A stretch of 22,161 bases of DNA from UBA3951 sp050952125 (GTDB lineage: Bacteria; Bacillota; Sulfobacillia; Fermentithermobacillales; Fermentithermobacillaceae). The first letter of the stretch is position 1; each line of letters starts with the position of its first letter. Where the stretch lies: positions 1 to 22,161 of the forward strand of contig JBMNKK010000002.1 in NCBI GenBank assembly GCA_050952125.1, in the 5' to 3' direction. This document shows, piece by piece, positions 15,237-22,161 of this stretch. The notes beneath the pieces are model-generated. The model worked only from the letters and a program-made list of their open reading frames with translations, did not search any database and had not been told where the DNA came from. The translations under genes were made by a program, and so were the position numbers.

Positions 15237-18200
15237 ATGGCAGTATTCAAAGAAGTCGATCCGAAGAGGCCGGTTAACGATACCGAAATCCGGATCCTCA
15301 ACTACTGGAAAGACAACGACATTGCCAGCAAGAGTGTGGCGGTCCGTGAAGGCAGCCCGAGGTGGATTTTCTACGAAGGTCCGCCCACGGCCAACGGTAA
15401 GCCCGGGATCCACCACGTCATCTCTAGGACGCTTAAGGATATCGCTTGCCGCTACAAGACCATGCAAGGCTTCCAGGTCCACCGTAAGGCGGGCTGGGAT
15501 ACTCATGGCCTTCCGGTTGAGATCGAGGTTGAGAAGCAACTGGGCCTCACGTGCAAGCCGGACATCGAACAGTACGGCATCGAGCAGTTCAACCATCAAT
15601 GCCGCCAATCCGTCCTTGCCTACGAGAAGCTGTGGCGGGAGTTTACCGAGCGCACCGCTTACTGGGTGGATATGGATCACCCGTATATCACGATGACCAA
15701 CGACTACATTGAGACTGAGTGGTGGATACTCAAGAAGTACTTCGAGGAGGGCCTCATCTACGAGGGCCACAAGATACTCCCTTATTGCCCGAGATGCGGC
15801 ACCCCTCTTGCATCCCACGAAGTCGCTCAGGGCTACAAGGATGAGACTATCGACTCCATCTACGTGCGGCTGAAGGTCAAGAAGAGTGCCGGCGATACCC
15901 CAGGCAATGAGTACCTTCTCATCTGGACGACGACTCCGTGGACCCTCCCGTCCAACGTCACCGTCACGGCGAACCCTGAGTCGACATATGTGAAGGCGCG
16001 CCTCGGCGATGACTTCTACTACGTCGTGAAGGAACGCGTAGAAGCGGTTCTCGGCAAGGACGCAGAGATAGTTGAGGAGTTCCCCGGCAAGAATCTGGAG
16101 TACATGGAGTACGAACAGCTCTTCCCCTTCGTGACGCAGGATCAGCTCGAAGGGAAGGCTTTCTTCGTGACGCTTGCCGACTACGTAATGACCACCGAAG
16201 GCACCGGCCTTGTCCATACCGCGCCGGCTTACGGTGAGGACGACTACAAGACGTGCCAGAAGTACGGCATCCCCCTGGTGCACCTAGTGGACGAACAGGG
16301 CAGGTTCGTGCCGGCAGTGACCGATTGGGCAGGTGAGTTCGTCAAGGAAGCCGATCCGAAGATCATCCGTAAACTTAAAGAAGAGGGTAAGCTGTGGAAA
16401 CGGGAGCGCATGACCCACTCCTATCCTCACTGCTGGCGCTGCGACACGCCTCTCCTCTACTACGCGCGGAAATCGTGGTATATCGCCACCACCAAGTACC
16501 AGGATCGCCTGATCGCCGCCAACAACAGGGTAAAGTGGTACCCTGAGCACGTCGGCAAGGGTCGCTTCGGAGACTGGCTCGAGAATCTGGTCGACTGGTC
16601 ACTCTCCCGGAACAGGTACTGGGGGACTCCCCTCAACATCTGGAAGTGCGAACAGTGCGGTAAGCTAGAGTCCATCGGTTCCCGTAAGGAGCTGGCCGAG
16701 AAGGCTGTCGAGAAGATCGATCCGGAGACGTTCGACCTGCACAGGCCGTTCGTAGACGATATCCACCTCACTTGCTCCTGCGGCGGTAGAATGACTCGCA
16801 CGCCTGAAGTCATCGACTGTTGGTTCGACTCGGGGTCGATGCCGTTCGCGCAGTGGCACTATCCCTTTGAGCATAAGGACGACTTCCACAAGCTATTCCC
16901 GGCCGACTTCATCTGCGAGGGCCTGGATCAGACCAGAGGCTGGTTCTATTCGCTCATGGCGATCTCGACTTTCCTCTTCGACACGTCGCCGTACAAGTCG
17001 GTGCTCGTGAACGACCTAGTCCTGGATAAGGACGGTCAGAAGATGTCCAAGTCGCGCGGCAACGTCGTCGATCCGTGGGACATGATCGATAAGTTCGGCG
17101 TGGATGCCCTGCGCTGGTACCTGATAGCGGTCTCGCCGCCCTGGGTGCCCACGAGGTTTGACGAGGACGGCGTCAGGGAAATCGCCTTGCGCTTCTTCGG
17201 CACGTTGCAGAACGTCTACGCTTTCTTCACTCTGTACGCCAACATCGACAATCTTGATCCGCGTGAGTTCGACATTCCGGTAAAGGACCGTCCCGAGATC
17301 GACCGCTGGGTCATCTCCAGAGTCAACTCGCTCGCCAAGACCGTGCGCGAGAATATGGAGAGCTACGAGCTGACCAAGGTCGTCCGCGCGATATCCTCGT
17401 TCCTTGTGGATGAGGTATCTAACTGGTATGTCCGCCGGAACCGCGAGCGTTTCTGGTCCAATGACTTCAACCTCGACAAGAAGGCTGCCTACCTCACTCT
17501 GTATGAGGTCCTGCTGGCGGTGGCCAAGATGATGGCGCCCTTCGCGCCGTACATCGCCGAGGACATCTACTTGAACCTTACGCACGGAAAAGCGCTGGAA
17601 TCCGTGCACTTTGAGCTGTACCCCGACGCCGACCCTGCTCTCGTCGACAAGGCGCTTGAGGACAGGATGGGTCTCGTGATCGAACTCGTGTCTCTCGGCC
17701 GCGCGGTGAGGAACAAGGTCCAGATCAAGACTCGCCAGCCTCTCAGCAAAGTGCTAGTCAACGGAAAAACGCGCGAGGTTCTGCAGCCTGTCGAAGACCT
17801 CGTTAAGGAAGAACTTAACGTCAAGGCGGTAGAGTACGTTGACGACCTGGGTAAGTACGTCGACTACGAGGTTAAGCCCAATCTTCCGGTCGCGGGGCCC
17901 AAGTACGGGAAAAGGCTCCGCTCCATCATCGCTGCGCTGGCCTCGGGAGACGCCGCGGCCATGGCGTCTCAACTGGAGCGAGAGAACCGGATTGTGATCG
18001 AGGTGGACGCCGCCTCGGGTCAGGAGCAGGGTGAGGCTGCTCGCGAGCAGATCTCACTTGCCCCGGAAGACATCCTCGTCCGCATCAGCGCTCGCGAGGG
18101 CTTCGCGGTTGAGGCAGCAGGCGATACATTCGCAATCCTCGACACGGAGATCACTCGAGATCTGATGTTGGAAGGCATGGCTCGCGAAATCGTGTCCAAG

Positions 18201-18440
18201 GTTCAGACAACTAGAAAGAACAGCGGTTTCAACGTAACCGATCACATCCGGATGTCCATTACTGGAGATGCGGAGGTCGGCGAGGCTATCCGCATGCATA
18301 GAGATTACATCACAGGAGACACGCTCTGCGACGACCTTAGGTTCACGGAGGGCGAGGTGACCTCAGCCGAGGCGTGGGACATCAACGGCCACCCTGTCCT
18401 TGTCAGGATTGAGAATCTGGGCCGGGTGAATCAGGGCTGA
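15237..18440 (+). CDS. ileS: Isoleucyl-tRNA synthetase, IleRS2 type with GxHH signature (1067 aa)
   Basis: This enzyme charges tRNA-Ile with isoleucine in the cytoplasm. AAGGAGGG precedes the ATG. The Rossmann fold starts with PPTANGKPGIHH. The motif that is normally H-x-G-H reads G57-I58-H59-H60, i.e. positions one and three are exchanged. GWDTHGLPVE, the CP1 editing domain (TTPWTLPSNVTV around 230; GTGLVHTAPAYGEDD around 330), the GLDQTRGWFYS segment and KMSKS (K602-S606) all follow. Cysteine pairs C184/C187, C399/C402, C471/C474 and C513/C515 may bind zinc. Then come an anticodon-binding helical domain (about 680-830) and a long C-terminal extension typical of the 1000+ residue IleRS2 (eukaryote-like) class. 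The GxHH form is known from IleRS2 enzymes with extreme mupirocin resistance. The Ile T-box upstream gives tRNA-dependent control, and a terminator follows. Confidence 0.97.
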   Translation: MAVFKEVDPKRPVNDTEIRILNYWKDNDIASKSVAVREGSPRWIFYEGPPTANGKPGIHHVISRTLKDIACRYKTMQGFQVHRKAGWDTHGLPVEIEVEKQLGLTCKPDIEQYGIEQFNHQCRQSVLAYEKLWREFTERTAYWVDMDHPYITMTNDYIETEWWILKKYFEEGLIYEGHKILPYCPRCGTPLASHEVAQGYKDETIDSIYVRLKVKKSAGDTPGNEYLLIWTTTPWTLPSNVTVTANPESTYVKARLGDDFYYVVKERVEAVLGKDAEIVEEFPGKNLEYMEYEQLFPFVTQDQLEGKAFFVTLADYVMTTEGTGLVHTAPAYGEDDYKTCQKYGIPLVHLVDEQGRFVPAVTDWAGEFVKEADPKIIRKLKEEGKLWKRERMTHSYPHCWRCDTPLLYYARKSWYIATTKYQDRLIAANNRVKWYPEHVGKGRFGDWLENLVDWSLSRNRYWGTPLNIWKCEQCGKLESIGSRKELAEKAVEKIDPETFDLHRPFVDDIHLTCSCGGRMTRTPEVIDCWFDSGSMPFAQWHYPFEHKDDFHKLFPADFICEGLDQTRGWFYSLMAISTFLFDTSPYKSVLVNDLVLDKDGQKMSKSRGNVVDPWDMIDKFGVDALRWYLIAVSPPWVPTRFDEDGVREIALRFFGTLQNVYAFFTLYANIDNLDPREFDIPVKDRPEIDRWVISRVNSLAKTVRENMESYELTKVVRAISSFLVDEVSNWYVRRNRERFWSNDFNLDKKAAYLTLYEVLLAVAKMMAPFAPYIAEDIYLNLTHGKALESVHFELYPDADPALVDKALEDRMGLVIELVSLGRAVRNKVQIKTRQPLSKVLVNGKTREVLQPVEDLVKEELNVKAVEYVDDLGKYVDYEVKPNLPVAGPKYGKRLRSIIAALASGDAAAMASQLERENRIVIEVDAASGQEQGEAAREQISLAPEDILVRISAREGFAVEAAGDTFAILDTEITRDLMLEGMAREIVSKVQTTRKNSGFNVTDHIRMSITGDAEVGEAIRMHRDYITGDTLCDDLRFTEGEVTSAEAWDINGHPVLVRIENLGRVNQG

Positions 18441-18499
18441 CGGATCAACCCAACCAGGCTTCAGCAACGAAACGCTGGGAATAGTAGGACGTAATCGCC

Positions 18500-18530
18500 A
18501 ATCCCGCCTCTCTCAGGGGCGGGATTCTTT
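18500..18530 (+). terminator. Rho-independent terminator after ileS
   Basis: AATCCCGCC (18500-18508) pairs with GGCGGGATT (18518-18526) over a 9-nt loop and is followed by CTTTATG. It lies 60 bp after the ileS stop. Confidence 0.75.
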
Positions 18531-18545
18531 ATGGCCAACGAGATA

Positions 18546-18697
18546 GCATGCACTGGAAAAAGATCACCTGTTCTTCCACCCTATCCGACTTTGCGGAGTT
18601 GTATTAAGATTAATGGGATTGGATCCCATACAACGCACTTACGACAATAGAAGCAGCGCATCACGCGGAACAGCATGCACTCTGAACAGATCACCTG
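18546..18697. repeat. Pair of 25-bp direct repeats upstream of the MATE gene
   Basis: GCATGCACT-N6-AGATCACCTG-type copies occur at 18546-18570 and 18673-18697. They match at 21 of 25 positions, with the differences confined to the middle, and are 127 bp apart start to start. The second copy ends 3 nt before the GGAGA ribosome binding site of the MATE gene. The conserved ends around a variable middle look like two binding sites for one regulator. Confidence 0.6.
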
Positions 18698-18712
18698 ATA
18701 GGAGACGGATCC

Positions 18713-20086
18713 TTGTCGCTAGCGGCAGAGAAGTCGTTGCGGAAACGGATTTCTGATAACAAGGCAATCAGAGCAACTGTGATGCGCCTCGCTTGGCCGG
18801 TTATGGCCGAAAGCTTCCTCCAGACGTTCGCCCAAATCGTGAGTATGGCCCTGGTCGGGCACCTGGGCGCCTCCGCAGTCACATCCATTGGGTTATCCAT
18901 GGCACCTCTCAACGTCTTCTACGGCTTGTTCACCGGACTTGGGGTAGCAGTAACAGCTATAGTTGCCCGGTTTATGGGAGCCGAAGAAGAAAGGAAAGCT
19001 GCCCACGCCGCCGCCCAGGGGGTGCTGCTGTCCGCAGTAATAGCCGTAGCAGGTGCCGTCGCCATTCTGGTCTTCGCCCGAGACCTGGTAGTTTGGATGG
19101 GAGCGGAGCCGGAAGTAGTCATACAGGGCACCCGCTACCTTCGTGCGATGACTCCGGGACTCTTCTTCATGTGGATGTCCACCGTGCTCACCGGGGCTCT
19201 TCGCGGCGCCGGAGATACGCGGACGCCCATGAAAGTGAACATAATGATCAGCGTGCTCAACTTCGTCCTGAATCTCATCCTGGTGTACGGATTCCTTGGA
19301 ATACCAGCTATGGGCGTATTGGGGGCCGGGCTGGCGACCTCCATGGCCAGAATCACCGGAGGCGCGCTGATCTACGGCTTCTACCTCGCCGGGCACACGG
19401 TGATCCCGCCGAAGCTCAAGTATGATTTCTGTTGGGACAAGCCTGCCGTACTTAAGACTCTCCGGGTCGGCCTCCCTGCTGCCGGAGAACGCGTCCTCAT
19501 GAGCAGCAGCTCGGTCCTGTATCAGAGGATGGTTGCGGGCCTCGGTACCGTTTCGTACGCGGCGCACACCATAGGGATTAACGCGGAATCCATATCATAC
19601 ATGCCCGGGCAGGCCTTCGCTGTCGCGGCCACAACCCTAGTAGGCCAGAGCCTGGGAGCCAAAGACCCCGAAAAAGCCGAGCGGAGCACCTATGAGTCGC
19701 TAAAACTGGCTTGCCTCCTCGTGTCGCTCATGGGCGCGGTCTTCTACTTCTGGCCGGACGTCCTCATGGGGGCTTATACCTCGGACCCGGACGTCATCCG
19801 GCTTGGCTCCGTATACCTCCGGATCATGGCCTTTTGTCAGATACACCAGGCATTCGGATTCGTTCTGACGGGCGGCCTTCGCGGAGCCGGCGACACGAAG
19901 TTCCCCATGATTGTCACTGCCGTCGCCGCTTGGCCGATACGCCTCGTAATGACGCATTACCTAATCAACGTAGTCCGCACCGGCGTTGAGGGCGCTTGGT
20001 GGGCGATGGCGGCGGATGGCCTGTTCAAAGGCGTGGCCAGCTTCATCTGGTTCAGGATGGGGCGGTGGAAGAGAACAAAAGAGTAG
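18713..20086 (+). CDS. MATE family multidrug/Na+ antiporter (457 aa)
   Basis: This is a 12-helix efflux protein of the multidrug and toxic compound extrusion family. It has the internal two-fold repeat of six helices. The MATE-typical GALRGAGDTRTPMKVNI after helix 5 recurs in the second half as GGLRGAGDTKFPMIV. AWPVMAESFLQT (helix 1) and 'GQSLGAKDPEKAERS' (loop 8-9) are also diagnostic, and the length is normal. MATE proteins export cationic drugs or metabolites using Na+ or H+ gradients across the cell membrane. The start is a TTG at 18713 with GGAGA 7 nt upstream, and no better start is present. It is monocistronic: the ileS terminator lies upstream and the next gene is convergent. Two direct repeats before it suggest regulated expression. 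Confidence 0.93.
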   Translation: MSLAAEKSLRKRISDNKAIRATVMRLAWPVMAESFLQTFAQIVSMALVGHLGASAVTSIGLSMAPLNVFYGLFTGLGVAVTAIVARFMGAEEERKAAHAAAQGVLLSAVIAVAGAVAILVFARDLVVWMGAEPEVVIQGTRYLRAMTPGLFFMWMSTVLTGALRGAGDTRTPMKVNIMISVLNFVLNLILVYGFLGIPAMGVLGAGLATSMARITGGALIYGFYLAGHTVIPPKLKYDFCWDKPAVLKTLRVGLPAAGERVLMSSSSVLYQRMVAGLGTVSYAAHTIGINAESISYMPGQAFAVAATTLVGQSLGAKDPEKAERSTYESLKLACLLVSLMGAVFYFWPDVLMGAYTSDPDVIRLGSVYLRIMAFCQIHQAFGFVLTGGLRGAGDTKFPMIVTAVAAWPIRLVMTHYLINVVRTGVEGAWWAMAADGLFKGVASFIWFRMGRWKRTKE

Positions 20087-20100
20087 GCGGCACAACCGCC
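20086..20100. other. Small hairpin between convergent MATE and M20 genes
   Basis: GGCGG-CACAA-CCGCC forms a 5-bp stem at the MATE stop codon. There is no T-tract. It is the only structure in the 52-bp convergent gap and might act as a weak bidirectional terminator. Confidence 0.25.
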
Positions 20101-20138
20101 ATACGTTAACACCATTGCACCGGCTGCCCCGGTATCTC

Positions 20139-21560
20139 CTACCTCTTGAACTGATCGAACTTCGGTTTGTGATCCTTGGGAATGGCGCTGTAATAGGGGC
20201 GCCCCCCTGTCGCTCTCCTGAACTCCTCTTTTGCCTTCGCAAGCACCGCAGGGTTGGTCATCAGTTCAAAACCTGCCTCGGCCAGGATCTTCCCTGCCGC
20301 CAGCATCCCTTTGTGCCCGATGCTCATCCCCGCTTGCGCGGCGTACTGCCACGAGTGCCCCGGAGTCCCTAGTGCTTGGCACGCGGTCCTTATCTGCGCC
20401 GTCGGGCAGCACCAGCTAACGTCGCCGACATCGGTAGAGCCCTCCGTATCGGACGGTTCTTCGGGCCTTAACACCCATCTGTTGTTAAGTACCTGGCTGA
20501 ATAGCTCGGCTGGAAGCCGTTCTTTCCGGAGGGACGCTTCTCTTTGACCGGGAACAAAGGTCTTGGATATCTCCTCGGCAAACGCGCGGTCATCCTCATC
20601 GAACTGCGGGGCCCCAACTCTCAGTGCACTCTCTTCAAGCACAGTCTCAAGCGTTGTGTTGGGGAGAACGTTCCAGATAGCCTTTATGAGTTCAACCTCA
20701 CACCTTGTCTCGGTCATCATCGCCGCGCCTTCAGCGCACTTGATGACACGTGCGTAAAGGTCGTCTACCTCTTCCCTTCTGGGAGCTCTCACTAGGTACC
20801 AGGCACTGGCTACTGCCGGAACGACGTTAGGCTGGCCTCCCCCGTTAGTTATCACGTAGTGAACGCGGGCCCTGGGGGGCATATGCTCGCGGAGAAACTC
20901 TACCCCCATGTTCATGAGCTGCAGCGCATCCAGGGCGCTGCGGCCGTTGTAAGGATCTCCTGCAGCGTGGGCAGTCCGCCCGTGGAACGTCACGTTCACG
21001 GCATTATTGGCCAGAGATGAACCCGTCCATACCCGGTTGACCGAACCGGCATGCCAGGTAAGGCACGCGTCGCAATCGTTGAACAGGCCGTCCCGCGCCA
21101 TGAAGGCCTTCCCGCTAAAATTCTCTTCAGCAGGACAACCGAAGTACTTCACTGTTCCGGGAAGGTTTCGTTTCTCGAGCTCGTGCTTAAGTCCAATGGC
21201 CGCCGCGAACGCGCCGGCACCCAGGAGGTTATGGCCGCAACCGTGTCCGGTGCCGCCCCTCTCAAGCTCCTTGCGGGTTGGAACTGCATCTTGGGACACT
21301 CCGGGAAGGGCATCATACTCGCCGAGGAAGCCGATAACCGGGCGGCCCGATCCCCAGGTCGCAGCAAACGCCGTTGGCATTCCTGCCACGCCTCGCTCTA
21401 CCCGGAACCCCTCTGCCTCCAACGCGTCGGCGAGGCACTTGGCCGACTTTTCCTCGCGAAGTCCTACTTCCGCGTAACGCCAGATACTGTCGGATATCCC
21501 GGTTATCAGAGACCTTCTCTCGTCAATGTACCGCATAGCGTGCGAAGCTTTCGGAGGCAT
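20139..21560 (-). CDS. M20 family amidohydrolase, AbgB-like (473 aa)
   Basis: This is a cytoplasmic metal-dependent amidohydrolase related to the B subunit of p-aminobenzoyl-glutamate hydrolase. Visible landmarks are GFLGEYDALPGVSQ (77-90), GHGCGHNLLG with metal ligands C108 and H110, GCPAEEN with catalytic/ligand E145-E146, TWHAG with H170, and the HGRTAHAAGDPYNGRSALDA dimerisation segment. A late GTPGHSW supplies the last His. The TDVGDVSW motif is typical of the AbgB branch. Substrates in this branch are N-acyl or aminobenzoyl amino acids; which one is used here is unknown. The ATG at 21560 has GGGGAG 7 nt upstream and is preferred to the one at 21638, whose extra 26 residues look non-homologous. 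No AbgA-type partner is adjacent. Confidence 0.9.
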   Translation of the reverse strand: MPPKASHAMRYIDERRSLITGISDSIWRYAEVGLREEKSAKCLADALEAEGFRVERGVAGMPTAFAATWGSGRPVIGFLGEYDALPGVSQDAVPTRKELERGGTGHGCGHNLLGAGAFAAAIGLKHELEKRNLPGTVKYFGCPAEENFSGKAFMARDGLFNDCDACLTWHAGSVNRVWTGSSLANNAVNVTFHGRTAHAAGDPYNGRSALDALQLMNMGVEFLREHMPPRARVHYVITNGGGQPNVVPAVASAWYLVRAPRREEVDDLYARVIKCAEGAAMMTETRCEVELIKAIWNVLPNTTLETVLEESALRVGAPQFDEDDRAFAEEISKTFVPGQREASLRKERLPAELFSQVLNNRWVLRPEEPSDTEGSTDVGDVSWCCPTAQIRTACQALGTPGHSWQYAAQAGMSIGHKGMLAAGKILAEAGFELMTNPAVLAKAKEEFRRATGGRPYYSAIPKDHKPKFDQFKR

Positions 21561-21656
21561 AACCCCATCTCCCCTCAAGGCTGGATTTCGCTTAGAAATT
21601 CCGTTCAGTACTTGGGAATCGCTTAAGTCTAGATTCACTACCGTTCATTCTAGTTA

Positions 21657-21685
21657 TTGAACTTGTCATTTGATGGATGTATAGG
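21657..21685 (+). promoter_or_regulatory. Likely sigma-A promoter for the small membrane protein
   Basis: TTGAAC (21657-21662), a 17-nt spacer and TATAGG (21680-21685) lie about 70 bp before the start of the 107-aa gene, in AT-rich DNA. Confidence 0.4.
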
Positions 21686-21757
21686 ATTTACAGATAGCGA
21701 AAAGAAAAACCTCTAAGTATCATGTCGCTCAGTCATTAGCATTAAGAGGTGAGTGTC

Positions 21758-22081
21758 TTGAACTCGAAAACTATCACCCTCACTATAATCATCAGTCTGA
21801 TAATAGTCGGGATAACACCGTTAATTATCCCTGTGACAGTGACTGAACCTAGCCAACTTAACGATCTCCGTTTTGGCGCTCCACTATCTTTTGTTCAGCA
21901 AGAAAGTTGGCTGCAACCTCCAGAAGAATGGTTTCCGCACAAGCTTACGATTCTTAGCCCCTGGGAGAACCCTACGCGAATTTTATGGGGGAACTTTTTT
22001 GCTTCCGTTGTGATTATCAGCATGGGTCTTACCATAATTAGCGCAGTCCTTACTCGGATACGTAGTCATTCTAAGCTGTAA
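21758..22081 (+). CDS. Small two-helix membrane protein, unknown function (107 aa)
   Basis: I do not know the function. The protein has a first transmembrane helix near the N-terminus (ITLTIIISLIIVGITPLIIP, about 5-25). A central ~50-residue aromatic/Pro-rich segment follows, including FGAPLSFVQQESW and LSPWENPTRILW. A second helix (FFASVVIISMGLTIISAVL, about 80-98) and a short basic tail end it. The central loop is probably extracytoplasmic, with both ends inside. The start is taken as TTG 21758 because AGAGGTGA lies 5-6 nt upstream; the GTG at 21749 falls within that ribosome binding site. The DNA is clearly more AT-rich than the rest of the window, pointing to a different origin or a weakly expressed accessory gene. 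The 80 bp after it hold no gene I can support. Confidence 0.6.
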   Translation: MNSKTITLTIIISLIIVGITPLIIPVTVTEPSQLNDLRFGAPLSFVQQESWLQPPEEWFPHKLTILSPWENPTRILWGNFFASVVIISMGLTIISAVLTRIRSHSKL

Positions 22082-22161
22082 CAACTTAGCAGCGGACTGC
22101 TGTGTCCGTATTGTTATCAAAAAGAGGTGCTTAGATTACCACGTGTGTCGTTTTAGTGAAG

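Noticed and set aside
15120..16283. 387-aa minus-strand ORF opposite ileS
   Set aside because: It is a mirror frame of a GC-rich synthetase gene and also crosses the T-box; the ileS strand is unambiguous.
19135..19567. Minus-strand ORFs within the MATE gene
   Set aside because: They lie wholly inside a clear MATE coding frame and have no ribosome binding sites.
22082..22161. Possible start of another gene after GAGGTG near 22124
   Set aside because: The frame that follows closes within a few codons, and no acceptable start codon is seen before the window ends.

Overview
The window looks like a chromosomal segment of a moderately GC-rich member of the Bacillota (Firmicutes, Clostridia-like). 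The main evidence is a classic isoleucine T-box leader ahead of ileS. Supporting signs are strong GGAGG-type ribosome binding sites, frequent GTG/TTG starts, rho-independent hairpins and Firmicute-style gene families. No rRNA, tRNA, transposase, integrase or CRISPR array was seen.

Layout. (1) 1-3955, minus strand: the start of a GNAT-like gene running off the left edge, then a GH13 alpha-amylase / GH77 4-alpha-glucanotransferase fusion. The last ~750 bp of the fusion is broken by six apparent single-base insertions, and homology-guided reading restores the true C-terminus at position 320. (2) 4070-5167, plus: a membrane-anchored M28 metallopeptidase. (3) 5142-11960: a patchwork of small accessory genes. 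It holds a Cro-type HTH regulator with a membrane protein behind a promoter/operator; a 48-aa small protein translationally coupled to a TIR/nucleoside-deoxyribosyltransferase-like protein; a frameshifted thioredoxin-like gene; a truncated VOC protein; an HNH nuclease coupled by ATGA to a MazG-like pyrophosphohydrolase; a DUF5694/TraB-like protein; a WYL regulator; and a HIRAN protein. (4) 12154-12657: a Cys-rich beta-type protein that may be related to endospore-appendage (Ena, DUF3992) subunits, followed by a terminator. (5) 12877-14130: a soluble M28 peptidase, then ~760 bp without a recognisable gene. (6) 14895-18526: Ile T-box, ileS and terminator. (7) 18713-20086: a MATE exporter preceded by a 25-bp direct repeat pair. 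(8) 20139-21560, minus: an AbgB-like M20 amidohydrolase. (9) 21758-22081: a small two-helix membrane protein in visibly more AT-rich DNA.

How the parts relate. The ileS unit is self-contained and controlled by tRNA-Ile charging. Its synthetase carries a GIHH sequence where class I enzymes normally have HIGH, the hallmark of the IleRS2 variant linked to mupirocin hyper-resistance. The accessory block contains several two-gene operons of nuclease, nucleotide-processing or NAD/nucleoside-binding type with ATGA overlaps plus a WYL regulator, so it is the best place to look for a new defence or stress system. That reading is inference. The clustered +1 indels in malQ and the thioredoxin gene could be real decay or assembly error and should be settled first.
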